Assembly (NCBI GenBank): GCA_964555675.1
Contig: CAZKTU010000085.1
Coordinates: forward strand, 1-24,162
From: CAIWXH01 sp964555675
GTDB lineage: Bacteria > Chloroflexota > Chloroflexia > Chloroflexales > Chloroflexaceae
Length of the DNA: 24,162 bases
Direction: 5' to 3'
Below are positions 14,901 through 22,341 of the stretch, in pieces; position 1 is the first letter of the stretch, and each line of letters opens with the position of its first letter. The notes beneath the pieces were generated by a model. The model was not told the DNA's origin. It made no database searches and worked only from the letters and a program-made list of their open reading frames with translations. The position numbers and the translations under genes were made by a program.

Positions 14901-15722
14901 TCAGACGAGCGCCAGGAAGCGCTCGGCGAGCGTCGCGAGCACCTGGTCGCCCGGGCTGTCCCAGAGGGTCTGGTTGAAGATCTCGACTTCGATCGGGCCG
15001 TGGTAGCCGGCCGCCTCGACGGCGGCGCGGATCGGGCGGAAGGCGATCACTCCATCGCCCATCATGCCGCGGCCCAGCAGCATGTCGGGCAGCGGCACGA
15101 GCCAATCGCAGACGTGGAAGCCGAAGATACGCCCCTGCGCGCGAGCGATCTGCGGGAAGAGATAGGGGTCCCACCAGACGTGGAAGGTGTCGATCACCAC
15201 GCCGACCTGGGGCGAAGCGAAACTCTCGGCCAGATCGAGGGCCTCGCTCAGGGTGGTGATCACCGAGCGCTCGGCGGCGTACATCGGATGCAGCGGCTCG
15301 ATGCCGAGGCGCACGCCGCGCTCTGTGGCGTAGGGGATGAGCGTGGCGATCGCCTCGGCCACCATGGCCCGGGCCGCCGGCAGATCGCGATCCGGCGCGG
15401 GGCCACAGACCAGCACCAGGACGGCAGCTTGCAGGGTGGCGGCCTCGTCGATGGCCCGCCGGTTGTCGTCGATGCGCGCGGCGCGGGCGGCGGCGGTGGC
15501 GGCCGGAAACATGCCGCCCCGACAGATGCTTGAGACCTGCAGGCCCGCATCCTTGACCAGCTGCGCGGCCTGGGCCAGCCCGGTCTCGGCCAGCTTGTCG
15601 CGCCAGATCCCGATGTTCGGGATGCCCGCCCGCGCACAGCCGTCGATCGCCTCGCGCAGGCTCCAACGCTGGGTAGTGGCCTGGTTCAGGCTCAGCCGTG
15701 AGTGATCGCTCAATGGCATCAT
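14901..15722 (-). CDS. Xylose-isomerase-like TIM-barrel sugar isomerase/epimerase
   Basis: The 273-residue protein fits the sugar phosphate isomerase/epimerase (AP endonuclease 2-like) barrel. The likely metal ligands are Glu142 in LGIEPLHPM, Asp178 in VVIDTFHVWW, His203 in GFHVCDW and Glu247 in PIEVEIF. Such enzymes isomerise or epimerise keto and aldo sugars, or dehydrate them, with a divalent metal. I chose ATG 15722, with GAGGAG seven bases upstream. A GTG at 15737, overlapping the previous stop as GTGA, is a reasonable alternative. Substrate unknown; the neighbours suggest a keto-sugar or sugar acid. Confidence 0.82.
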   Translation of the reverse strand: MMPLSDHSRLSLNQATTQRWSLREAIDGCARAGIPNIGIWRDKLAETGLAQAAQLVKDAGLQVSSICRGGMFPAATAAARAARIDDNRRAIDEAATLQAAVLVLVCGPAPDRDLPAARAMVAEAIATLIPYATERGVRLGIEPLHPMYAAERSVITTLSEALDLAESFASPQVGVVIDTFHVWWDPYLFPQIARAQGRIFGFHVCDWLVPLPDMLLGRGMMGDGVIAFRPIRAAVEAAGYHGPIEVEIFNQTLWDSPGDQVLATLAERFLALV

Positions 15723-15733
15723 GGGCGTGCTCC

Positions 15734-16897
15734 TCACTCGATACCCGCGAGTTGCAACAGGGGTCGGAAACGCGCCGCGGCGCGTTCGGGGTCGAGCAAG
15801 ACGCCGGCCCGATCGGCGAGCACGAACAGCTCGGCCAGGTGGATGATCGAGCGCGCGCTCTCCTGGCCGGCGAGCATGCGGAAGTGCTGCTGGCGGCCGT
15901 TGAGGTAGGCCAGGAAGACCACGCCCGTCTTGTAGTAGAAGGTCGGGCTCTGGAAGATATGGCGCGAGAGCGGCACGGTTGGGGCGAGCAGGGCATGGTA
16001 GGCGCTCTCGTCGCCGGCGTCGAGGGCCTGGAACGCCGCCGAGGCGACGGGGGCGATCGCGTCGAAGATCCCGAGCAGGGCGTGGCTATAGCCCTGGGCG
16101 TCCCCGGCGATCAGCTCGGCGAAGTTGAAGTCATCGCCGGTGTACATCTTCACGCCGGGTGGGAGGCGGCGGCGCAGGGCCACCTCGCGCTCGGCGTCCA
16201 GCAGCGAGATCTTGATCCCGTCGATCTTGCTGGCGTTGGCCTGGATAATCGCCAGGCAGGCATCGCTGGCGCGATCGAGGTCGTGCTCACCCCAGTAGCC
16301 GGCCAGGGCCGGGTCGAACATCGGGCCGAGCCAGTGCAGGATGACGGGCTGCGAGACCTGGGCGAGAATGTTGCCGTAGACGCGGGCGTAGTCCTCGGGG
16401 CCGCGGGCGGTCGCCGCGAGGGCCCGGCTCGCCATCAGGATCACCTGGCCGCCCTGGGCCTCGACGAAGCCCACCTGCTCGGCGTAAGCCGCCTCCACCT
16501 CGGCCAGGCTCAGGCCCGGGCGCGGCGCCAGCTGGTCGGTGCCGGCGCCGCAGGCCACCCGCCCGCCGGCGGCCCTAGCCGCGGCCACCGAGCGACGGAT
16601 CAACTCCTGGGCGGTGTTCCAGTCGAGGCCCATGCCCCGCTGGGCAGTGTCCATGGCCTCGGCCACCGCAAAGCCGAGCGACCAGAGGTAGCGGCGATCG
16701 GCGAGGGTGGCCTCCCAGTCGAGCTGCGGCGGTGAGAGGGGTGTCACGTCGGCGAGCGGGTCGAGCACCACGTGGGCTGCGGCGAAGACCACGCGGCTGC
16801 GAAAGGCGGCCGTGGGCGCGGTGGGGCGGGGCGCCTGCCCGGGGGTATAGGGCGCCAGGGTGCGGTCGGCGCGGGGCAAGGTCAGGGTTGTAGCCAC
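15734..16897 (-). CDS. DUF993 family, dihydrodipicolinate-synthase-like aldolase candidate
   Basis: The 387-residue protein matches DUF993, a family related to the DapA/NAL class I aldolase barrel. Recognisable stretches are VACGAGTDQL, VILMASRALAATARGPEDYARVYG, VILHWLGPMFDPAL and KIDGIKISLLDAEREVALR; the lysine in DGIKISLLD is the likely Schiff-base residue by position. GVKMYTGDDFNF follows. Aldol cleavage of a sugar-derived acid is plausible but not proven for the family. The start is GTG 16897, with AAGGAG seven bases upstream and 13 bases after the Gfo/Idh/MocA stop, so translation is probably coupled. Confidence 0.8.
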   Translation of the reverse strand: MATTLTLPRADRTLAPYTPGQAPRPTAPTAAFRSRVVFAAAHVVLDPLADVTPLSPPQLDWEATLADRRYLWSLGFAVAEAMDTAQRGMGLDWNTAQELIRRSVAAARAAGGRVACGAGTDQLAPRPGLSLAEVEAAYAEQVGFVEAQGGQVILMASRALAATARGPEDYARVYGNILAQVSQPVILHWLGPMFDPALAGYWGEHDLDRASDACLAIIQANASKIDGIKISLLDAEREVALRRRLPPGVKMYTGDDFNFAELIAGDAQGYSHALLGIFDAIAPVASAAFQALDAGDESAYHALLAPTVPLSRHIFQSPTFYYKTGVVFLAYLNGRQQHFRMLAGQESARSIIHLAELFVLADRAGVLLDPERAAARFRPLLQLAGIE

Positions 16898-16910
16898 AGA
16901 TAGGCTCCTT

Positions 16911-18062
16911 TCACAGCGGCAGCTCGGGCACGTCGAGCCAGCGGCGCTCGCGCCACGAGCGCAGGCCAAGCTCTGCCATCTGCACACCCTTGGCGCCTTC
17001 GCGCAGATCCCAGGGGAAGGGCGTATCGAGGGCGACGTGCTTGAGGAAGAGCTCCCATTGCAGCTTAAAGCCGTTCTCGAAGAGCGCGTTATCGGGCACA
17101 TCCTGCCAGCTCGAGCGGAAGGGGATACTATTGGGCGTATCGGGGCTCCAGACCGGCTTGGGCGTGAAGGAGCGGTGCTGGACCTTGCAGTCGCGCAGCC
17201 CGGCGACGGCGCTGCCCTCGGTGCCGTCGACCTGGAAGACCACCAGTTCGTCGCGGTAGACGCGGGTACACCACGAGGAGTTGATCTGGGCGATGATCCC
17301 GCCAGCGAGCTGGAAGGTGGCGTAGGCCGCGTCGTCGGCGGTAGCCTGGTAGGGGCGGCCCTGCTCGTCGACGCGTTCGGGGATGTGGGTTGCGCCGAGG
17401 CATTGGACCGCCTGAACGGCGCCAAAGAGATTGTCGAGCACATAACGCCAGTGGCAGAGCATGTCCATAATGATCCCGCCGCCGTCCTCCGAGCGGTAGT
17501 TCCACGAGGGACGCTGGGCCACCTGCCAATCGCCCTCGAAGACCCAGTAGCCGAACTCGCCGCGTACCGCCAGGATCTTGCCGAAGAAGCCGCCGTCAAT
17601 CAGGCGCTTCAGCTTGAGTAGGCCAGGCAGAAAGAGCTTATCCTGGACCACGCCGTGCTTCACCCCGGCCGCCGCGGCCATGCGGGCGAGCTCCAGCGCG
17701 GTGGCCAGATCGCCGGCGCTCGGCTTCTCGCAGTAGATATGCTTGCCGGCTGTGATCGCGGCCTTGACCGCCTCGGCCCTGCGGTCGGTGGTCTGGGCGT
17801 CGAAGTAGAGCGTATCGTCAGGGTTAGCCAGACAGCGCGCCAGGTCGGTGCTCCAGCGCTCGATCCCATAGCTCTGAGCCAGGGCGCGCAGCTTCTGTTC
17901 GTTGCGCCCCACCAGGATTGGATCGGGGTAGAGCGTATCGCCATTGGGGAGCGCGACCCCGCCCTGCTGGCGAATGGCCACAAGCGAGCGGGCGAGGTGC
18001 TGGTTGGTGCCCATGCGCCCCGTCACGCCATTCATAATGATGCCGATGCGTTGCTGACTCAT
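16911..18062 (-). CDS. Gfo/Idh/MocA family oxidoreductase
   Basis: The 383-residue protein has a Rossmann start (IGIIMNGVTGRMG, slightly unusual) and the family signature YCEKPSA with catalytic Lys113. EDGGGIIMDMLCHWRYVLDNLFG provides the usual Asp and His of the active site. Family members use NAD(P) to oxidise a ring hydroxyl of a sugar, inositol or sugar acid. As first gene of the operon it probably performs the entry oxidation. ATG 18062 has GGAGGG five bases upstream. A LacI-type operator lies 15 bases before the start codon. I see no convincing promoter between it and the divergent lacI promoter. Confidence 0.9.
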   Translation of the reverse strand: MSQQRIGIIMNGVTGRMGTNQHLARSLVAIRQQGGVALPNGDTLYPDPILVGRNEQKLRALAQSYGIERWSTDLARCLANPDDTLYFDAQTTDRRAEAVKAAITAGKHIYCEKPSAGDLATALELARMAAAAGVKHGVVQDKLFLPGLLKLKRLIDGGFFGKILAVRGEFGYWVFEGDWQVAQRPSWNYRSEDGGGIIMDMLCHWRYVLDNLFGAVQAVQCLGATHIPERVDEQGRPYQATADDAAYATFQLAGGIIAQINSSWCTRVYRDELVVFQVDGTEGSAVAGLRDCKVQHRSFTPKPVWSPDTPNSIPFRSSWQDVPDNALFENGFKLQWELFLKHVALDTPFPWDLREGAKGVQMAELGLRSWRERRWLDVPELPL

Positions 18063-18076
18063 CTCATCCCTCCTCT

Positions 18077-18090
18077 GGTAAGCGCTTGCC
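18077..18090. promoter_or_regulatory. LacI-type operator O1, upstream of the catabolic operon
   Basis: GGTAAGCGCTTGCC is palindromic except for one pair, with the AAGCGCTT core of LacI/GalR-family operators. It would lie in the operon's leader and block elongation or initiation. Confidence 0.65.
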
Positions 18091-18134
18091 TGAATCTCCT
18101 GCCTGCAAGCTCAAGCGGGCAGATTGCTCTAGAG

Positions 18135-18163
18135 TTGACAAACAGCGGCGAGGCACGTATGGT
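18135..18163 (+). promoter_or_regulatory. lacI promoter
   Basis: TTGACA (18135-18140), 17 bases, TATGGT (18158-18163). The expected start point near 18170 falls inside operator O2 and excludes the TTG at 18166 as start codon. Confidence 0.6.
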
Positions 18164-18165
18164 CA

Positions 18166-18183
18166 TTGGAAAGAGTTTTCCAA
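18166..18183. promoter_or_regulatory. Operator O2 over the lacI start point
   Basis: TTGGAAAGAGTTTTCCAA has perfect seven-base arms around GAGT. It lacks the central CG of O1, O3 and O4 but sits at +1 of the lacI promoter, a usual autoregulation position. Confidence 0.5.
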
Positions 18184-18204
18184 AACGAACTGGTAGGGCG
18201 AAGC

Positions 18205-19230
18205 GTGGGAGCAACCCTGGCGAAGGTAGCGGAGCGGGCGGGGGTATCGTTGGCGACGGCGTCGCGGGTGCTCAACGGGAGTGCGCACAACGTGACGGCC
18301 GCGCTGCGGGCGCGGGTACTGGCTGCGGCGCGCGAGCTGAGCTATGTGCCGAATGCGCAGGCACAGGCGCTGGCCGGCTCGAGCAGCCCGTTCGTCGGCG
18401 TGCTGGTCCACGATATGAGCGACCCCTACTTCTCGGAGATCTTGCGCGGGATACAACTGGTGGCGACCGAGGCGAGCCGGCTGGTGACGATCTGCAACAC
18501 CTACCGCCACCTCGAACGCGAGCTCGAATACGTCCGGCTGCTTCACGCCCAGCGGGTCGAGGCTCTGATCATGGCCGGTAGCGGGCTCGACGCGCGCACA
18601 TACAGCCAGGCGATGGCGGCCCAGATCGATCTGTTCACCGCCGCCGGGGGGCGGGCGATCTTCATCGGGCGGCATCAGATTGCGGGCGACAGTGTGCTGC
18701 CCGACAACTTCGGCGGCGCGCGAGCCCTCGGGCGTCTGCTGGCCGAGCTGGGCCATCGCAAGATTGGCGTGATCAACGGGCCGCCGCTGGTCAGCGCCAC
18801 CCGCGATCGGCTCGAAGGCTTTCGCAGCGGCCTGCTCGAGGGCGGGGTCACCCTCGGGCCCGATCAGATTGTCGAGGGCGACTTTTCGCGCGATAGCGGG
18901 CTGCAGGCCGCCAGTCTGCTGCTCGAGCGACTGCCCGATCTGAGCGCGATCTTCGCGCTGAATGATGTCATGGCGGTAGGAGCGCTGGCGGCGCTGCGTG
19001 CTCGCGCCATCCCGGTCCCCGCTCAGATCTCGGTGGTCGGCTTCGATGATATCCCCCTGGCCCTCGATGTGACGCCGGCGCTCACGACGGTGCGGGTGCC
19101 TATGCAGACCCTAGGGGCTCGCGCGATGGCCTTGGCCCTCGAGCCCGCGGGCGCCGCGCTGCGGGTCGAGCACCTCGCCACCGAGCTGATTGTTCGCGCC
19201 AGCAGCGGCCCAGCGCCGACAACTGGCTGA
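18205..19230 (+). CDS. LacI/GalR-family transcriptional regulator
   Basis: The protein begins with the HTH ATLAKVAERAGVSLATASRV followed by LNGS and the hinge region; this helix set inserts into the operator minor groove. The periplasmic-binding-protein-like ligand domain follows (VGVLVHDMSDPYFSEILRGI, LGHRKIGVINGP, AIFALNDVMAVGALAAL, VVGFDDIPLA). It is probably a sugar-responsive repressor of the divergent operon and of itself. The GTG at 18205 gives 341 residues, with AGGG six bases upstream. The frame extends to a TTG at 18166, but that lies in the promoter start region. Effector unknown. Confidence 0.88.
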   Translation: MGATLAKVAERAGVSLATASRVLNGSAHNVTAALRARVLAAARELSYVPNAQAQALAGSSSPFVGVLVHDMSDPYFSEILRGIQLVATEASRLVTICNTYRHLERELEYVRLLHAQRVEALIMAGSGLDARTYSQAMAAQIDLFTAAGGRAIFIGRHQIAGDSVLPDNFGGARALGRLLAELGHRKIGVINGPPLVSATRDRLEGFRSGLLEGGVTLGPDQIVEGDFSRDSGLQAASLLLERLPDLSAIFALNDVMAVGALAALRARAIPVPAQISVVGFDDIPLALDVTPALTTVRVPMQTLGARAMALALEPAGAALRVEHLATELIVRASSGPAPTTG

Positions 19231-19300
19231 AGCGGGGCCGCCCTCGCGCCAGCACCATCGTTGTGCCGCGCACCTTGCCCCGGGCAGCGCGGCAGGGCGA

Positions 19301-19310
19301 AAAGCGCTTT
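19301..19310. promoter_or_regulatory. LacI-type operator O3, downstream of lacI
   Basis: AAAGCGCTTT is a perfect ten-base palindrome, 70 bases after the lacI stop. Its centre is 89 bases from that of O4. Confidence 0.55.
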
Positions 19311-19388
19311 CGCACCAGCTGCCAGAGCCTGCGAGCTCATTGCAAAGCAGAAAAGATAGCCGGACTGCGTCGTCAGGGAGTGTATTTG

Positions 19389-19437
19389 GAAAGCGCTTTC
19401 AGCGCAGATTGTAGCACGCCGAGGGGCGAGACGTCAA
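19389..19437 (-). promoter_or_regulatory. Minus-strand promoter with operator O4 at +1, facing lacI
   Basis: On the minus strand TTGACG (19437-19432), an 18-base spacer ending TGC, and TACAAT (19413-19408) make one of the best promoters in the window. GAAAGCGCTTTC (19400-19389) starts about eight bases past the -10, exactly at the expected start point. No convincing gene lies on this strand before the catabolic operon, 1.3 kb away, so the transcript would be antisense to lacI. Confidence 0.6.
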
Positions 19438-21007
19438 TTTGCCGCTATGCGGGGCGAGGTTTCAGCGAGTCCGCTATCTGCGGCGCACCAGCGCTCGCGG
19501 GCCGCGCCGAGCTCGGCCTGGGCCTGGGGGAGGCTGACCCCGGCGATCTCGTCCCAGGCCTGGAGGCTGTAGCGCCCCTCGCGGAAGGCGCTATAGAGGC
19601 GGCGCAGGGCTTCGGGACGCTCGGTGTGCAGGTAGTAGCTGAGGGCCCACGCGCCATCGTAGTCGAAGCTGCCGAAGCGGTCGTAGCCGGCCCTGCGGGC
19701 GAGGAGCGCGGCGAGGTCGGGCGGCCCTGACGCGGCGCACAGGCGGGCGAGCTGGCGCGGCCGCGGGCGCAGCCCCTCGGCGGACAGCCCGGCCAAGAGC
19801 TCGGCGAGGCCCTCGTCGGCCCAGCCCTTCGGCTCGGCGTGGTAGCCGGGGCTCAGCCAGCGGCCGGGGAAGAGCCGCGCCCCCGCCTCGTGATGGGCCA
19901 GCTCGTGGCGCAGCGTCTCGGCCAGGGTGTTCTCGCTCTGAGCCGGGCTGCGCTGGTGGGTGTAGAGCGTGGCCGTGGCTTCGTCGTACAGGCCGTCGAC
20001 GTCGACGGTGAAGGGCGTAAAGGCGCGCACATAATCCCTGTAGACGCCCTGGCCGCCGAAGACGATCACGCTCAGGGGGCGCCCGCCCTCGCCGGGGATG
20101 GGCGCGCCGAGCTCCGGGCCGAGGACGGCGTCGAGGGCGGCCCCGGCTCGCGCGAGCTCGGCCAGAAGCGGCGGGAGCTCGGCGGGGGGCAGCCCCGCGC
20201 GCAGGGTGATCCCCCCCTGGGTCAGGCTGTTCGGCAGGGCGAGCGCCTCGAAGGCGACGCGCAGCTGCGCCAGGCGCTCGCCGCCGGCCAGGCGGTCCTG
20301 GGCTCTGGCGAGGGCGGCCCGGGCCGTGAGGCTGGTCGGGCTGCTCTCCTGGAGGCCGAGGAGGCCCGCGTCGCGCGGGTCGGGGGCATCGGGGGCGAGA
20401 GCGAGGGGCGGCTCGGCGGCCCAGGCGGCCGCGAGGGCCTGGAGGAGCTCGGCGCGGCCCGGGTCGGCGAGCTGGGCCTCGCGCAGGCGGGCGGCGCCCA
20501 TTGCGGCCGCGGCGCGCACGCCAGGGTCGTCCGAGCGCAGGCCGCCGAGGATGAAGGCGCGGTCGGCCGAGGCGAGGGGGCCGGGGCGAGCGAAGACGAG
20601 GCGCGCCCGCGCGGCGGCGGCCCTGTAGCGCAGGGCGGGGGCGAGGGCGGGCTGCTCGGCCACGCCCTCGAGGGCTGGCGCGGCGCTGAAGCTGGGGAAG
20701 AAAAAGCTGTCGAGGAGCCAGACGGCATCCTGCAGCAAAAAGTTGTCCTGATCGCCGGTCAGGATGGCGACGGCCGTCGCGCGCACAGCGGCCGCGCCCG
20801 TGCGCCGGACCAGCTCGTGCGGGCGGCTGCCGCGGGGGGCCTCGGCGAGGCGCCCGATCGCGCGCAGGGCGTTGCGCCGCTCGCGATTGTGGGAGCCCTG
20901 GCTGGCCATGTGTAGGAGGGCCTCGAGCTCGGCGGGGCCGGCGAGGGGGCGTAGGGCCGCGGCGAGCTCCTCGGCGCAGGCGTAGGCTGCGCCAGGCAGG
21001 GCCGCCA
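19434..21007 (-). CDS. Zinc metallopeptidase with HEAT-like region, C-terminal part (interrupted by assembly gap)
   Basis: This is the catalytic part of a probable 570-residue secreted peptidase. A gluzincin site is clear: HELAHH (His414, Glu415, His418 in the rejoined protein) and Glu445 in WADEGLAELL. The preceding 300 residues are alpha-helical and alanine/leucine-rich with HEAT-like units (DPGVRAAAAMGAARLREA). The frame stays open past Met at 20909 up to the N run. If the duplicated 55 bases are merged, it joins the signal peptide at 21301 without a frameshift. It digests protein or is a regulatory sheddase-like enzyme; the substrate is unknown. Its stop overlaps the -35 of the antisense promoter. 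Confidence 0.78.
20953..21007. repeat. 55-base direct repeat flanking the gap, left copy
   Basis: Identical to 21108-21162. It is probably an unmerged contig-end overlap rather than a biological repeat. Confidence 0.9.
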
Positions 21008-21107
21008 NNNNNNNNNNNNNNNNNNNNNNNNNNNNNNNNNNNNNNNNNNNNNNNNNNNNNNNNNNNNNNNNNNNNNNNNNNNNNNNNNNNNNNNNNNNNN
21101 NNNNNNN
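21008..21107. other. Assembly gap (100 N)
   Basis: One hundred N residues stand between identical 55-base ends. The true gap may be zero: 100 plus 55 bases must be removed for the metallopeptidase frame to close, and (1868-155) is a multiple of three. Confidence 0.97.
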
Positions 21108-21162
21108 AGGGCCGCGGCGAGCTCCTCGGCGCAGGCGTAGGCTGCGCCAGGCAGGGCCGCCA
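21108..21162. repeat. 55-base direct repeat flanking the gap, right copy
   Basis: Identical to 20953-21007; see that entry. Confidence 0.9.
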
Positions 21163-21301
21163 GGAGGGCGGGGGCGTCGGGGTAGGCTGTGGCCGGGCAG
21201 GCGGGCGTGAGGGCGGGGGGTCGGGGCGGCGGGGCCACGGCGAGGGGCAGGGCCGAGGCGTGAAGCAGGGCGCAGATGATCGTGGCGACGAGCGTACGCA
21301 T
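21108..21301 (-). CDS. Zinc metallopeptidase, N-terminal part with signal peptide
   Basis: MRTLVATIICALLHASALPL followed by AVA is a good signal peptide. The peptide then reads through ALLAALPGAAYACAEELAAA to the gap. The same last 18 residues reappear in frame at the upstream edge of the fragment at 19434-21007, showing both are one gene. The start at ATG 21301 lies 14 bases after the aspartic protease stop, so the two protease genes are likely one operon. No strong ribosome site is visible; translation may be coupled. Confidence 0.7.
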
Positions 21302-21315
21302 CGGCGTGATGTCCG

Positions 21316-22209
21316 CTACAGGCTCACCGGGTCGAGCACACAGAGCGCCCTGCGGTAGTCGAGGGTCATGCGGGCGAAGTGGGCCAGGGCGCCGTTGCCG
21401 AGGTTGGCCCGCCCGGCCCGGCCCAGCTCGCCGGCGCCGCCCTCGGGGGTGTCGAGCTCGATGGCGGGCAGGGTGAAGGGGCCGAGGCGCAGCTCGGCCG
21501 CCGAGCTCTGCAGGACGCCCACACCCTTGACGAAGCCGCGGCCCTGGCCGGCGGCCACCAGGGTGCCGCCCCGACGCAGCCCGGCCAGCTCGGCCAGGTC
21601 GGGGCTGAGGGTCAGGCCGCCGTTCGAGCCCGTGTCGATCGTGGTCAGGGGCAGGCGCAGGGGCGCGGCCGGGTCGGCGCCGAGGCAGAGCAGCGAGACG
21701 TCGGCGAGGGCGGGAAAGTGCTCGAAGAAGGCCAGGGGCAGGGCGACGCCGCCGGGCGCGGGCGCGGGCGGGTCGAGGTCGGGGTGGCCCAGGCGCAGGC
21801 TGCCCGCGGTGTAGTCGACGGTCAGGGTCAGGTGGCTCAGCACGTTATAGCCGAGGACCAGGTCGACCTTGAAGGGCGCGCGGCTGAGGTCGACGGCCAG
21901 GGCGTAGAGGTCGCGGATGGTCAGCTCGCCGATGCGTAGCCAGGGCAGCATGCTCTCGGTGAAGCTGACCTGGTCGCTGGCGGCGTCCGAGCCCAGGGCG
22001 AAGTCGCCGATGCGCAGGCCCAGGCGCCGGGCCAGCCCCAGGTCGATCGCCGAGGGGTCGGTGCCCGTATCGAGCAGCACCGTGAGGGGGTGGCCGCCCG
22101 GGCCCGCGGCGACGCAGCGCAGCACGCGCGGCGCGAAGAGCAGCGGGACCTCGGTGGCGCCGCTGGCCGGAAAGAAGAGCCTGGTACGGTCGTCAAGCAT
22201 GAGGCCCAT
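21316..22209 (-). CDS. Bilobal retropepsin-like aspartic protease
   Basis: The 297-residue protein has two copies of the retropepsin half-site. Lobe 1 has LLDTGTDPSAID (Asp47) and LGYNVLSHLTLTVDY; lobe 2 has TIDTGSNGG (Asp192) and LGNGALAHFARMTLDY. Each lobe therefore carries DTG plus a later hydrophobic-Gly element, and one chain could form a complete active site without dimerising. No signal peptide or membrane segment is seen. ATG 22209 is chosen as it follows a possible -10 (22233-22228) by about 18 bases; ATG 22200 is the alternative, and the frame extends uselessly to 22338. It lies upstream of the metallopeptidase. Substrate unknown. Confidence 0.8.
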   Translation of the reverse strand: MGLMLDDRTRLFFPASGATEVPLLFAPRVLRCVAAGPGGHPLTVLLDTGTDPSAIDLGLARRLGLRIGDFALGSDAASDQVSFTESMLPWLRIGELTIRDLYALAVDLSRAPFKVDLVLGYNVLSHLTLTVDYTAGSLRLGHPDLDPPAPAPGGVALPLAFFEHFPALADVSLLCLGADPAAPLRLPLTTIDTGSNGGLTLSPDLAELAGLRRGGTLVAAGQGRGFVKGVGVLQSSAAELRLGPFTLPAIELDTPEGGAGELGRAGRANLGNGALAHFARMTLDYRRALCVLDPVSL

Positions 22210-22227
22210 GATACCACGGCGGGCCGC

Positions 22228-22233
22228 TCTATA
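22228..22233 (-). promoter_or_regulatory. Possible -10 (TATAGA) for the protease pair
   Basis: TATAGA on the minus strand, 18 bases before ATG 22209, with a poor -35. It implies a very short leader. Confidence 0.3.
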
Positions 22234-22266
22234 CTGCGCCCCGGCCGCATCTACGTAATCCTCCCG

Positions 22267-22295
22267 TTGCCTTGCTCGCCGGCGCATGCTACGAT
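22267..22295 (+). promoter_or_regulatory. Promoter of the multidomain cell-wall enzyme gene
   Basis: TTGCCT (22267-22272), 17 bases ending TGC, TACGAT (22290-22295): an extended -10 promoter of the same build as at 5637. The leader would be about 40 bases and holds AAGGAG. Confidence 0.5.
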
Positions 22296-22341
22296 GGCGC
22301 CAAGCGAAGCGGGACCTACCCAGACAGCGAAGGAGCAACCC

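Noticed and set aside
19023..19340. Minus-strand open frame of 105 codons downstream of the O4 promoter.
   Set aside because: It has no ribosome site, is antisense to the lacI 3' half and shows no family pattern; more likely a shadow, with the transcript non-coding.
20953..21162. True biological direct duplication around the N run.
   Set aside because: Exact 55-base identity at both contig ends and restoration of the reading frame on merging point to an assembly artefact.
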